From Pseudomonadota bacterium (GTDB lineage Bacteria > Pseudomonadota > Gammaproteobacteria > Steroidobacterales > Woeseiaceae): DNA of 64,000 nucleotides. The stretch is taken from the NCBI GenBank assembly GCA_022563195.1, contig JADFNV010000016.1:1-64000 (forward strand). The letters run 5' to 3'. Position numbers and translations under genes: made by a program. Below, piece after piece: positions 1 to 9,262 of the stretch (position 1 is the stretch's first letter; every line of letters starts with the position of its first letter). The notes under the pieces are model-generated. The model did no database searches and was not told the DNA's origin. It saw nothing but the letters and a program-made list of their open reading frames with translations.

Positions 1-348
1 GACGAAAATCGATTTCGCATAGTCACAGACATCGCACAACTCTCCACAAATTCAACGCGCCAAAATAGATTGCCGTCAAACGTAGGTCTATTTGTCAGTG
101 GCTGCTTTGGGTCACAAGCAGTCGTTCAACAGTCTAACAGGCGAGCGGCTGCTTCCGGGATCAAACCAGCCGTTCGCTGACCGAATATTCAGAACCAAAA
201 CTTGAATGTCTGCTTTCCTCAACAGCGGCCGTTCAGAGCAGCAGAAAATCACGATAATGACAGGCAGCTTACGGCCAGAAGCCGTCATTGATGCAAGCGG
301 TGACGACCAGCTGATCCAACACGAAAGTTATGCCTGAAATCTCCGCCA

Positions 349-2028
349 CTAATACCGCGACGAAGTCAGCTTATGTGTGGCATCCGCCCAGGCGCGATCG
401 AAACGTTTAGCGACGGCAAGGGCATCTTCCAATTCCCCCTGGTCCTGGAGTGCGAGCCTCAACCCAAAAAGCGCATAGCCGTTTTCCGGATTATTTCGCA
501 AATCGGCAGCGTAAATCACCTCGGCCTCATTAGGGCGGCCGGCATCCAGGAGCATGGCCCCCAGAAAGTGCCGCACCGGGAAATACCATTCAGGCGGCGC
601 GTTATAAACCAAACTGTCCTCGAGCCGCACAGCACGCTCAAGTCGTGCCAGACCCTCTAGCGTGCTGCCCTCGGCATAGGCTAGCTCTCCTCGCACGATC
701 TCCTCTGCAATCGTCAGCAATGTCTCTCCCTTAGTAGCACTGACGTAACGGTCGACCGCTCCCATTGCATTTCGGAGAGCGCTTAATGAGCTAAGCTCAC
801 GCCGCGCCTCGGCCAAACGTTTGGTATGAAAGTAGGCGAGCGCACGACCGTAGTGCCAAATTCCCGTCATGAACTGCGAATCTACGTCCGGCTTGGGTTC
901 CGATAACATCTCTTTCCACATTCCGAACCGCACCATCACGAACATCGACTGTGACAAAAATACCTCATAAAGTGCCCAGACGTTCCCGTCGCTAGCGAGT
1001 TCTAAAGGCACCTTTTCAACGATCTCGCGAGCCGCATCCATCGCGGCTTCCGAGCGTCCTAGGAACATTGCCGACCAGGCTAAATAGTGAATGTTGTGAG
1101 GATAATAATTTAGAGGATAGATGCCTTGAGCCCGACACTGGGTGATGTGGCTTTCATCGGCATCCGCCGCATGAACATTCACCTCGTAAGAGTCCTTGTA
1201 ACGCCCAACCAGCATATAGATGTGTGACGGCATGTGCTCGACGTGCCCTGCGCCCGGCATCAAACCACGCAGCTTGTCGGCATGCCATTCGCCGCGTTCT
1301 GGAAAACGCTCCTCGACAACGTGGATGTAGTAGTGCAGCGCCCCAGCGTGTTCAGGGTTACGATCGATCACTGATTGCAGCGTTGTCAATAACTCATCAG
1401 TATGATCCTTGGGACTGCCATCTAAATTGAAGTAATTCCAGGGGCTAAGGTTCATTAGCGCCGCGGCGTAAAGTGTTGCGGCGTCGGGATCATCGGGATA
1501 GCTCTTGGCAACTTTCATCATGCCACGAGCGTAAGCCAGATCGAGCGGCGTACGATCGGCCGAAGGATCCATCGTGTACCGATCGGCAAGAGCTTGGATA
1601 TAAGCCTTTTCCCTATCTGAAACTTTGTCCTTGAGCGCTACTGCACGTTGGGCTGCCTGATATGCACGTGGCGCAACGTCCGAAACCATCGGCAGGTTGA
1701 TATTGGGGCCAAGTACCAACGCCCAACCCCAGTAAGCCATAGCGTTATCGGGATCAAGCCGCGCAGCCTCCTTAAAAGCACGCAGTGCTTCAGAGTGGTT
1801 GAAGGCATACGTTAGTCGTAGCCCTTGGTCGAAAAACTGCTGTGATTTAGAACTCTGAGTTGTTATCGGAAAATGATGTTCTCCAAGACCCTTGAGAACC
1901 GGCGCGATTGGCCCTTCGGCCGTGCTCGGATCCGCTGCAAGAGCCCGCGGATCGTGAATCTGTGCGTTGGCTGGGGTTGCAATTAAACTAAGAACGATCA
2001 GAACAAACGCGGGGGTACTGCCACTCAT
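349..2028 (-). CDS. TPR-repeat exported protein
   Basis: ORF 349..2109; likely start at MSGSTPAFVLIVLSLIATPANAQ (signal peptide); TPR-like helices (AMAYWGWALVLGPN, GYALFGLRLALQDQGELEDAL). Confidence 0.75.
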   Translation of the reverse strand: MSGSTPAFVLIVLSLIATPANAQIHDPRALAADPSTAEGPIAPVLKGLGEHHFPITTQSSKSQQFFDQGLRLTYAFNHSEALRAFKEAARLDPDNAMAYWGWALVLGPNINLPMVSDVAPRAYQAAQRAVALKDKVSDREKAYIQALADRYTMDPSADRTPLDLAYARGMMKVAKSYPDDPDAATLYAAALMNLSPWNYFNLDGSPKDHTDELLTTLQSVIDRNPEHAGALHYYIHVVEERFPERGEWHADKLRGLMPGAGHVEHMPSHIYMLVGRYKDSYEVNVHAADADESHITQCRAQGIYPLNYYPHNIHYLAWSAMFLGRSEAAMDAAREIVEKVPLELASDGNVWALYEVFLSQSMFVMVRFGMWKEMLSEPKPDVDSQFMTGIWHYGRALAYFHTKRLAEARRELSSLSALRNAMGAVDRYVSATKGETLLTIAEEIVRGELAYAEGSTLEGLARLERAVRLEDSLVYNAPPEWYFPVRHFLGAMLLDAGRPNEAEVIYAADLRNNPENGYALFGLRLALQDQGELEDALAVAKRFDRAWADATHKLTSSRY

Positions 2029-2254
2029 TATTTTCTCCTGCCTTGACGTTTGATGCTGCCTGCTGAACTTCCGGTTTGGGTCACTAGCGGCCCCTCGCCA
2101 TCGTACCACCTCAACGGCAGCTATCGGGTGCAGAGCGGTCGTTCGAGCGAGGCCAAATCTGACGGTGTTTGTCCGATTAGCCAGCTATCAATGATTTGCC
2201 AGCTTTTAGCCTGTCTATCATGTCGGACAATTCCTACGGGGGTATACTTTCATC

Positions 2255-2680
2255 GTGGCTGATTCTCCGAAAACGAAATTACGCAACAAAATTCCGTCCC
2301 CTATCGATAATTATTTTGATTCAGAATTCGGTTGGATGCTCGACGACGACATCTCTCGGGCGGATCTTGTGCGAGATATATTGAAGAACGTTGACGGATT
2401 TTGGGACGTAAAGCGCGCCGCACTAGTCCTTGGTGTAGCGCCTGCTACCATTCGACAGTATGCGAGGAAAAAGATCATCCCTGCAACGAAACTTGGCAAA
2501 TCGTGGCGTTTTATCGGCCGCGATCTATTGGAGCAATTGGAAAGTAAATGGCACTCTACAAACGCAAACAGGGCGAGAATCAAAATTACTGGATACGATT
2601 CAGAGTCGCCGGTCAAGAGATTAGACGCTCGGCTGGCACAACTGACAAAGAGCGCGCCGAAGAATTCGAGCAACGCTTAA
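2255..2680 (+). CDS. Helix-turn-helix (excisionase/MerR-like) DNA-binding protein
   Basis: FWDVKRAALVLGVAPATIRQYARKKIIPATKLGKSWRFIGRDLLEQLE is a typical excisionase-type HTH; lies just 5' of the integrase. Confidence 0.75.
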   Translation: MADSPKTKLRNKIPSPIDNYFDSEFGWMLDDDISRADLVRDILKNVDGFWDVKRAALVLGVAPATIRQYARKKIIPATKLGKSWRFIGRDLLEQLESKWHSTNANRARIKITGYDSESPVKRLDARLAQLTKSAPKNSSNA

Positions 2681-3582
2681 GAAATGAAGCGTTCGATCAA
2701 ACCCGGCTCGGTAAGAAACCCACTACGACGTGGGACGAAGCGGAAGCACTTTGGTTCAACGCCAAGCGACGAACAAAAAGTCAAGCCGCAATTGAAGGCG
2801 ACGAACAGAAACGGGACTGGTTTGAGCCGTATTTGAAGGGCGTACCGCTAGCCCAGATCGATAGGGCATATGTCGGCAAGCTGAGGACGGTGTTGATGCT
2901 TGAAGAAATCGACACTGACAAAAAGACTACGCGAACTCGCGCACCCGCTACCATAAACCGATATCTTGCGTTCTTAGGCGGTGTGTTGCGTCACGCTTAC
3001 GACAACGGATTATGTGATGAGCCGCAAGTAATCAAGTCAATCAAGGAGCCGGAGAGCGAGGGGTACGCGCTGAGTGATACTGAAATCGAAAAGCTGTTTG
3101 CGGAGCTTGCGTTACACGCTCGGGCGTTAGCAGAGTTCGCACTTGAAACCGGATTACGCTATGGAAATATTAGTAACCTTGAATGGCGCAACGTGCGGCT
3201 TGAATCGCCACCCCAAAAAAGTCATTTACATATCGACGCAAAGTCGAGCAAGTCGAAAAAACCCGTACCGATTCCATTATCGAGGCGCGCTACTGAAATA
3301 CTCAAGGCACAAGAGGGCAAACACAAGACGTTTGTTTTCGTCGATCAGCTCGGGCGCGCTCCGGTTGGCTCAACAAAAACGGCGTGGTTGAATGCCGTAA
3401 AGAAAGCCAAACTCGATCATATAAGGTTTCATGACCTGCGGCACACATGGGCGAGTCGTCAGATTGTCAAAGGTGTCCCGATGAAAATTGTCGCCGAGTT
3501 AGGGGGTTGGCGCAGTACGCAAATGCTCGAAAGACGCTACGCACACCTGCGCCGGGATGATCTCGCTGCCTACGTAGATTAG
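2548..3582 (+). CDS. Tyrosine-type recombinase/integrase
   Basis: Catalytic signature: ALETGLRYGNISNLEW, HDLRHTWASRQIVKGVPMKIVAELGGW, RRYAHL; adjacent to a tRNA fragment. Confidence 0.93.
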   Translation: MALYKRKQGENQNYWIRFRVAGQEIRRSAGTTDKERAEEFEQRLRNEAFDQTRLGKKPTTTWDEAEALWFNAKRRTKSQAAIEGDEQKRDWFEPYLKGVPLAQIDRAYVGKLRTVLMLEEIDTDKKTTRTRAPATINRYLAFLGGVLRHAYDNGLCDEPQVIKSIKEPESEGYALSDTEIEKLFAELALHARALAEFALETGLRYGNISNLEWRNVRLESPPQKSHLHIDAKSSKSKKPVPIPLSRRATEILKAQEGKHKTFVFVDQLGRAPVGSTKTAWLNAVKKAKLDHIRFHDLRHTWASRQIVKGVPMKIVAELGGWRSTQMLERRYAHLRRDDLAAYVD

Positions 3583-3655
3583 GGTACATTTACGGGCACA
3601 CGCTGATTTTATCGCGCATAACTGTATTGTTTTTCATACTCTTTTTTGGAAACAA

Positions 3656-3700
3656 AGAAGATTAGGAATCTGGTGCTCTATCCGACTGAGCTACCGGGGC
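3656..3700 (-). tRNA. Partial tRNA-Arg(CCU), 5' half only
   Basis: Minus strand GCCCCGG-TA-GCTC-AGTCGGATA-GAGC-A-CCAGA-TTCCTAA-TCT: acceptor 5' strand, D-arm and anticodon loop CCT present; 3' half (T-arm, acceptor 3') not found. Confidence 0.75.
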
Positions 3701-3751
3701 GGGCAGGCGCAGATTCTAGCAAAGTGCCGGGCTTCAACGCATAATCGGTGT

Positions 3752-4129
3752 ATGCAAGGTTTTGTCGTTCGCACCGTTATATCCATGTTGGGGCTGTATC
3801 TCGCTTCCGTGCTTGTGCCTGGCGTGCATATAACGGGTACGGGCAGTTTCATACTGGCTGCAGTCCTGCTCGGCATCGTCAATGCGTTTGTCCGGCCAGT
3901 CGCTTTATTGTTGACCCTGCCGATCACAATAATAACTTTAGGCCTGTTCCTGCTGGTTCTGAATGCCGCCATGTTTGGACTCGTCGCTGCGATGCTCGAT
4001 AACTTTTCGATCGCAGGTCTCGGGTCTGCAATATTCGGTGCATTGATCGTCAGTATCACCAATACGATTTCATCGTGGTACATCGGGCCGAATGGCAGAG
4101 TCGAAATTCTGGTCATACACCGGCATTAG
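3752..4129 (+). CDS. Phage holin family / 4-TMS membrane protein
   Basis: Four hydrophobic helices, GIVNAFVRPVALLLTLPITIITLGLFLLVLNAAMF motif. Confidence 0.8.
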   Translation: MQGFVVRTVISMLGLYLASVLVPGVHITGTGSFILAAVLLGIVNAFVRPVALLLTLPITIITLGLFLLVLNAAMFGLVAAMLDNFSIAGLGSAIFGALIVSITNTISSWYIGPNGRVEILVIHRH

Positions 4130-4197
4130 GTCGGCAATATTCTGTTGCGCCGCAAGCGTCGTTTCACCATTGAATCTGGAAAAACTGGAGTAACATT

Positions 4198-4917
4198 TTG
4201 AGTATTCTGACCCGACAGCTTAAGTACGCTGACGGCGACGTTGCTTTCGAAGGGCTGCTGGCCTGGAACGATGCCGTCGAAGATCCGCGCCCCGGAGTCA
4301 TGGTGGCGCACGCATGGGCGGGTCGATCTGGTTTCGAGGACAGCAAAGCCCAGAAACTTGCAGAACTTGGCTATATTGGGTTTTCACTGGACCTCTACGG
4401 TAAAGGAGTTCGCGGCACCAGCACCGATGAAAATGCCGCGCTGATGCAACCGTTTCTCGATGATCGTGCGATGTTGCAGCGGCGATTGTTATTGTCGCTC
4501 AATGCGATGCGCGAGCAATCAGAAGTCGACGCAGAGAATGTCGCAGCGATCGGCTATTGTTTTGGCGGGCTCAGTGTTCTCGACATTGCCCGCACGGGTG
4601 AAGACCTTGCAGGTGTTGCCAGTTTTCATGGCATCCTGGCCCCACCTGGCAATACAGAGGGCAATACGATTACCGCAAAAGTGCTGGTGCTGCACGGCTG
4701 GGATGACCCAATGGCGCCACCGGACCATTTTGCATCACTTGCCAAAGAGCTGACTGCTATGGGTGCCGACTGGCAAATGCATGCGTATGGGAACACGATG
4801 CATGCTTTCACGAATCCGGAGGCGAACGATCCGGACTTCGGTACTGTCTATAGTGAACAGGCTGACCGGCGCTCATGGGCCGCGATGCAGGATTTTCTTG
4901 CTGAACTATTTGCCTGA
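4198..4917 (+). CDS. Dienelactone hydrolase family protein
   Basis: AIGYCFGGLSVLD nucleophile elbow, VLVLHGWDDPMAPPD, HAYGNTMHAFTNP. Confidence 0.88.
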   Translation: MSILTRQLKYADGDVAFEGLLAWNDAVEDPRPGVMVAHAWAGRSGFEDSKAQKLAELGYIGFSLDLYGKGVRGTSTDENAALMQPFLDDRAMLQRRLLLSLNAMREQSEVDAENVAAIGYCFGGLSVLDIARTGEDLAGVASFHGILAPPGNTEGNTITAKVLVLHGWDDPMAPPDHFASLAKELTAMGADWQMHAYGNTMHAFTNPEANDPDFGTVYSEQADRRSWAAMQDFLAELFA

Positions 4918-4936
4918 GTTCTTTGGAGGATTTTAC

Positions 4937-6646
4937 GTGACACGACTACCAGTAATTATTTTTTCGGCCCTAGTGATTGGCATGACCGGTTGCACTGCCG
5001 ATGAACCGGCAGCGGGCAGCCAGGAAGCGATGAATGCTTCCGCAAGCGGCGAAAACGTCACTGCAGAAAAAGCGTCAATGCTGATTGACGAAGAGTTTAT
5101 TCGCGACATTATTGCGGAGCTTTCTGACGACAAATTTGAAGGACGCGGACCCGCCAGCGCGGGTGATGCGGCAGCACGCCGATACCTTGCCGGGCGCATG
5201 GCCGATCTGGGGCTCGAGCCCGGCGGGCCCGATGGCGGTTGGGAACAACCGTTTGATCTGGTCGGCGTCAACACGATACCACCCGACACCTGGACCTTTG
5301 CCGGTCATGACAAGGAAGTGACGTTCCAACAGTGGGACCAGTTCATGATCAACAGCAATGTGCAAGAAGCTCGTGCTGCGGTGACCGACGCCGAGGTCGT
5401 GTTCGTCGGCTACGGCATACAGGCACCTGAATTCGAATGGGATGATTACAAGGATGCGGATGTCGGCGGCAAGATCGTCCTGATGATGAATAACGATCCT
5501 GACTGGGACCCCAATCTCTTCGCCGGCGAGACGCGCCTCTGGTATGGGCGCTGGGACTACAAATTCCTTAATGCCGCGCGCAACGGGGCGGCCGGTGCGA
5601 TCATTATTCATACAACGCCATCGGCCGGCTATCCGTTTCAGGTTCTGCAGACGTCAAATACGGGCGTGCAATTTGAGTTGCCCGTGGGCGCAGAGCCGCG
5701 CAACCAGTTCAAGGCATGGATGACCGAGGACGCTGCCAGGGAGCTGGTCGCGATGGCGGGGTTGGATCTCGACGAAATACGAGAGTCTGCCTACAATCGC
5801 GACTTTGCACCCGTGCATCTGGGCGTTTCCACTTCAGTCGGCATGGACGTAGAAATAACGACTGCGCAAACGGCAAATGTCATTGGCCTGATTCCCGGCA
5901 GTGACCCGGTGTTGAAAGACGAAGTCGTGATCTATTCTGCACATCACGATCATCTCGGAATAGGTCCGGCAAATGATGACGGCGACACTATTTACAATGG
6001 CGCAAAGGACAACGCTGCCGGCGTCGCTCAGGTTATCGCGATGGCACGAGCGTTCAAAGCGTTGCCGCAAGCGCCACGGCGCACCATCATGCTGTGCCTG
6101 GTTGGCGCCGAAGAGCAGGGTTTGTTGGGCTCGCAATGGTTCGCTGCCAATCCAACATTTCGGCCGGGCAAGATCGCGGCCAATCTCAACTATGATGGCG
6201 GCAATATCTGGGGAGCTACGCACGACATCACGTACGTCGGTTTTGGCAAGACATCGATCGATGAGTTTGTCGAGTTATACGCCGGCGAGCAGGATCGTAT
6301 CGTAAAACCCGACCAATTTGCCGACCGGGGTTACTTTTATCGTTCCGACCAATTCAACTTTGCCAAGATCGGGGTTCCCGCGATGTACCTCAAGCCGGGT
6401 ACGGATTTCGTCGATCGCCCGCCGGGGTGGGGCAAGGAACAGTCGGATGTATACACCGATAATCACTACCACCAACCGTCCGATGCGTATGATCCGAATT
6501 GGAATCTCGACGGCATGATCCAGGATGCTCTGGTCGGTTTCTGGACGGGACTTGCAATAGCAGATGCCGACGAAATGCCAACGTGGAACGAGGGTGACGA
6601 GTTCGAGGCGGTTCGTCTTGAGGCGTTAGCCGCGGAACAGGAATAG
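4937..6646 (+). CDS. M28 family metallopeptidase, lipoprotein
   Basis: GTG start after TTTGGAGGA RBS; lipobox MTGCTA; YSAHHDHLG, GAKDNAAGVA, LVGAEEQGLLGS zinc-site motifs. Confidence 0.88.
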   Translation: MTRLPVIIFSALVIGMTGCTADEPAAGSQEAMNASASGENVTAEKASMLIDEEFIRDIIAELSDDKFEGRGPASAGDAAARRYLAGRMADLGLEPGGPDGGWEQPFDLVGVNTIPPDTWTFAGHDKEVTFQQWDQFMINSNVQEARAAVTDAEVVFVGYGIQAPEFEWDDYKDADVGGKIVLMMNNDPDWDPNLFAGETRLWYGRWDYKFLNAARNGAAGAIIIHTTPSAGYPFQVLQTSNTGVQFELPVGAEPRNQFKAWMTEDAARELVAMAGLDLDEIRESAYNRDFAPVHLGVSTSVGMDVEITTAQTANVIGLIPGSDPVLKDEVVIYSAHHDHLGIGPANDDGDTIYNGAKDNAAGVAQVIAMARAFKALPQAPRRTIMLCLVGAEEQGLLGSQWFAANPTFRPGKIAANLNYDGGNIWGATHDITYVGFGKTSIDEFVELYAGEQDRIVKPDQFADRGYFYRSDQFNFAKIGVPAMYLKPGTDFVDRPPGWGKEQSDVYTDNHYHQPSDAYDPNWNLDGMIQDALVGFWTGLAIADADEMPTWNEGDEFEAVRLEALAAEQE

Positions 6647-6837
6647 TCCTTTCGTATACGAAAATGAGTCTGGTGGCATTCCGATCAGCGTAAGATTAGC
6701 GAGGTTGAACTTACGCTGATTAAGCAAATTTATACGCTGATATCACTGGCCAGCCTGGTCAACCTGTCTGCCCCTGTTTTGTCCTTGGCAGATGAAGTAA
6801 AGCTTGAAAATGCCGGCAGTGCATTAGTACACGCACC

Positions 6838-7017
6838 GTGAAACGTACTGAGGTCGTGGATGATCTGAACATCCTTTTTTTCACGAGCGGCAAAGAGGAC
6901 ATACCCGCCATCATCGAGGAACTGCGCAGACTACCGCAGCCTGTAACGGTGCCTCCGGCACAAACGGAAGAGATCACTGTAGAGACCGACGAGTCCCAGG
7001 ACTCAACACCGCATTAG
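6838..7017 (+). CDS. Small hypothetical protein (59 aa)
   Basis: GTG-initiated ORF MKRTEVVDDLNILFFTSGKEDIPAIIEELRRLPQPVTV...; starts within the stop codon of a preceding signal-peptide-like reading frame. Confidence 0.35.
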   Translation: MKRTEVVDDLNILFFTSGKEDIPAIIEELRRLPQPVTVPPAQTEEITVETDESQDSTPH

Positions 7018-7073
7018 CCCCAAGTTGGTAAAGCGCCACATGGCATGCTCGCTTCGGGTTCGCAGCGGGCTCC

Positions 7074-9053
7074 TTAGGATCGACGGAAGAGCCCGAGGAA
7101 GCTGCCCTCGTCATCGTCATCGTCGTCGTCATCGTCATTGACAGGCTGCTGAGAAACTTTCAGCGCCTTTAGCGTTGCCGTCATCGAAGTATTGATCTGT
7201 TGTTCGAAGGACTGAGGGAGCGAGGCTGTGGGCGCGGGCGTTTGGGATTGCGCAATGGGCGGCGCCGGGGGTGCCGCTGCAGGAGCAGTTTTCGCATTTA
7301 AAGCACGCACTGTTGCGAGCCTTTGAGATGCGGATACATCGAGCTTACTGGACGGTGGCACGGGTTGTTCTACGTTGACGGCTGCTGCGCTCGCAGGCTC
7401 TGCCGTGGGTGCGGCAACAGCGACCGCAGGTACATCAGGTTCGGGCTGCACGTCGTCATTCGCTGACGCGTTTTCCTGCGCTTTCGCCACAACCTGGGCC
7501 GCGATCATACTGAATTCTTCACCGAACAAGGTTTCGGCCAATTTGTCATCGACATCGTCAATGGTTTTCGCTTTTGCAAGACGCGCGGCAATTGCGTTGA
7601 ATTCATCGTCTTCTTTTTTGGAATTTACCTCAGCTTGGTCACTGGCCTTTTCTTTAGTTTCGACGACAGGCTTGCCGGAAACAGTTGGTGGTGTCAACAC
7701 AGGAAGTTCTGTAGACGTCGCGGCAGTATCGCTCGCATTCTTTTCATCACTAGCTTTGTCTGATTGATCGGCCGAGGGTTTGGGCTTCGATTTCTTGAGC
7801 TCCTCGGTAGCTTCTGCGACTTTGGCCTCAATTTGGCGGTCCAGCGTTATTGTGGTTACGACTTCAGGCGGATCGTCTGCATCGTCTGCATCCGCGTCTG
7901 TCGAATCAACACCCTGCGCGACAGACATTGCACGCTCGAGGGCCTCAAGGTCTGGGCGTAATTGAGCTAGCGTGGGATCACGGTCCCATTCAGGTATTTC
8001 GTCTTCGGCAGTATCACTCGACGGTTCCTCAAGAACCGGAAGGCTCGGTTCTGCATCCTGCGACGAAGGCGGATTTGCAAGGTTCGGTGCAAGAATCTTG
8101 AGGTCGGGTAGCGTGTCCTGAATCAGCTCGGGTATTGCGTCATCGACGCTTGCCTCGATCACTTCGGGGACCGATGGCGCGGGCTCAACCGGCGCAGGAT
8201 CGGATTTTGCGACTACTTTTGCAATCTCTTTAACACTGTGTTTGTTGGTCAGTCCATACTCGTCAGCCGCAATTCGTTCAATCATTTCGACGCTTATCTG
8301 CTGCTGATTTTTCTCGGCTGCCGATGTCAGCGCCGATTCGACAAGACTGTTAGCAACTCGTGGAATACCGCCGCTGAACTGGTGCAGTGTATCCGCGGTG
8401 CCTGCCGCAAAGAGTGTGTCGAATTCAGCTCCTACGAGGCGGAAGCAGTGCTTGAGATAGGCAAGGAGTTCGGTGGCGCACAGGTGCTGGATTGGCTGGC
8501 GCAGCCGAACGCGTTGTTTGAGCCGCGCAAGCTCTGGATCACGCAATAGCTCATCAATTCCAGCATCACCCATCAGGATGATGCTGGCGCCGTTCGATTC
8601 GCCGGCGTCTAATGCAGTTACAGCCTCGAGCTCGGAGAGTATGTTAGCGCCGATCCGCGGAGCGTCTTCTACAACGACGAATACGCGCGTGCTTTTTTGG
8701 GCCAAGTCCTGCAACTGTCGGCGAAAGCTTGTAAATCGCCGCACTGTGCCCGGAGGAGGCTGGTGCATGCCCAGGCCCTGTAGTAATAATTCGAGCACCT
8801 CATCATGTGCCAGCCGCATGCGGCCGATGGACACTATGACTGAAGAGTCGCCCATTGATTCGAGCGCTCGATTAACGATGGTCGTTTTGCCACCGCCGAC
8901 CGGTCCTGATACAACGACGACAGCATCCGGGGCCACCAGGGCTTTTTTCAGCGCGGCCATTGCAGTGGCCGTCTGCGGCCCAACGAATACATCGGCCCTG
9001 GCCGCATTAGCACGGAATGGTCGTTTGCTCAGGCCAAAATGTTTTTCGTACAT
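7074..9053 (-). CDS. ExeA/GspA-like AAA ATPase with long acidic disordered C-terminal region
   Basis: MYEKHFGLSKRPFRANA start; Walker A GPVGGGKTTIVN; ExeA-type N-terminus; low-complexity C-terminal half ending D-rich (DDDDDDDDDEGSFLGLFRRS). Confidence 0.8.
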   Translation of the reverse strand: MYEKHFGLSKRPFRANAARADVFVGPQTATAMAALKKALVAPDAVVVVSGPVGGGKTTIVNRALESMGDSSVIVSIGRMRLAHDEVLELLLQGLGMHQPPPGTVRRFTSFRRQLQDLAQKSTRVFVVVEDAPRIGANILSELEAVTALDAGESNGASIILMGDAGIDELLRDPELARLKQRVRLRQPIQHLCATELLAYLKHCFRLVGAEFDTLFAAGTADTLHQFSGGIPRVANSLVESALTSAAEKNQQQISVEMIERIAADEYGLTNKHSVKEIAKVVAKSDPAPVEPAPSVPEVIEASVDDAIPELIQDTLPDLKILAPNLANPPSSQDAEPSLPVLEEPSSDTAEDEIPEWDRDPTLAQLRPDLEALERAMSVAQGVDSTDADADDADDPPEVVTTITLDRQIEAKVAEATEELKKSKPKPSADQSDKASDEKNASDTAATSTELPVLTPPTVSGKPVVETKEKASDQAEVNSKKEDDEFNAIAARLAKAKTIDDVDDKLAETLFGEEFSMIAAQVVAKAQENASANDDVQPEPDVPAVAVAAPTAEPASAAAVNVEQPVPPSSKLDVSASQRLATVRALNAKTAPAAAPPAPPIAQSQTPAPTASLPQSFEQQINTSMTATLKALKVSQQPVNDDDDDDDDDEGSFLGLFRRS

Positions 9054-9262
9054 AACGGTCCGTTTTGCAGAAATTTCAACGCCACAGGGCGATTGGCAGT
9101 ACTGAACCGGCAGTTTGGGGCCAAACAAACCGAATTTCATGGAGTTAGGTCACAAAAAGGCAATAATAGGGTATGTGCCGCTTCTTTATTAAACTGAACA
9201 AAACCGTGTTATTTACATCAAAAAACCTCAAAATACGTAATAGTTATCCTGGAATCGTCTGA

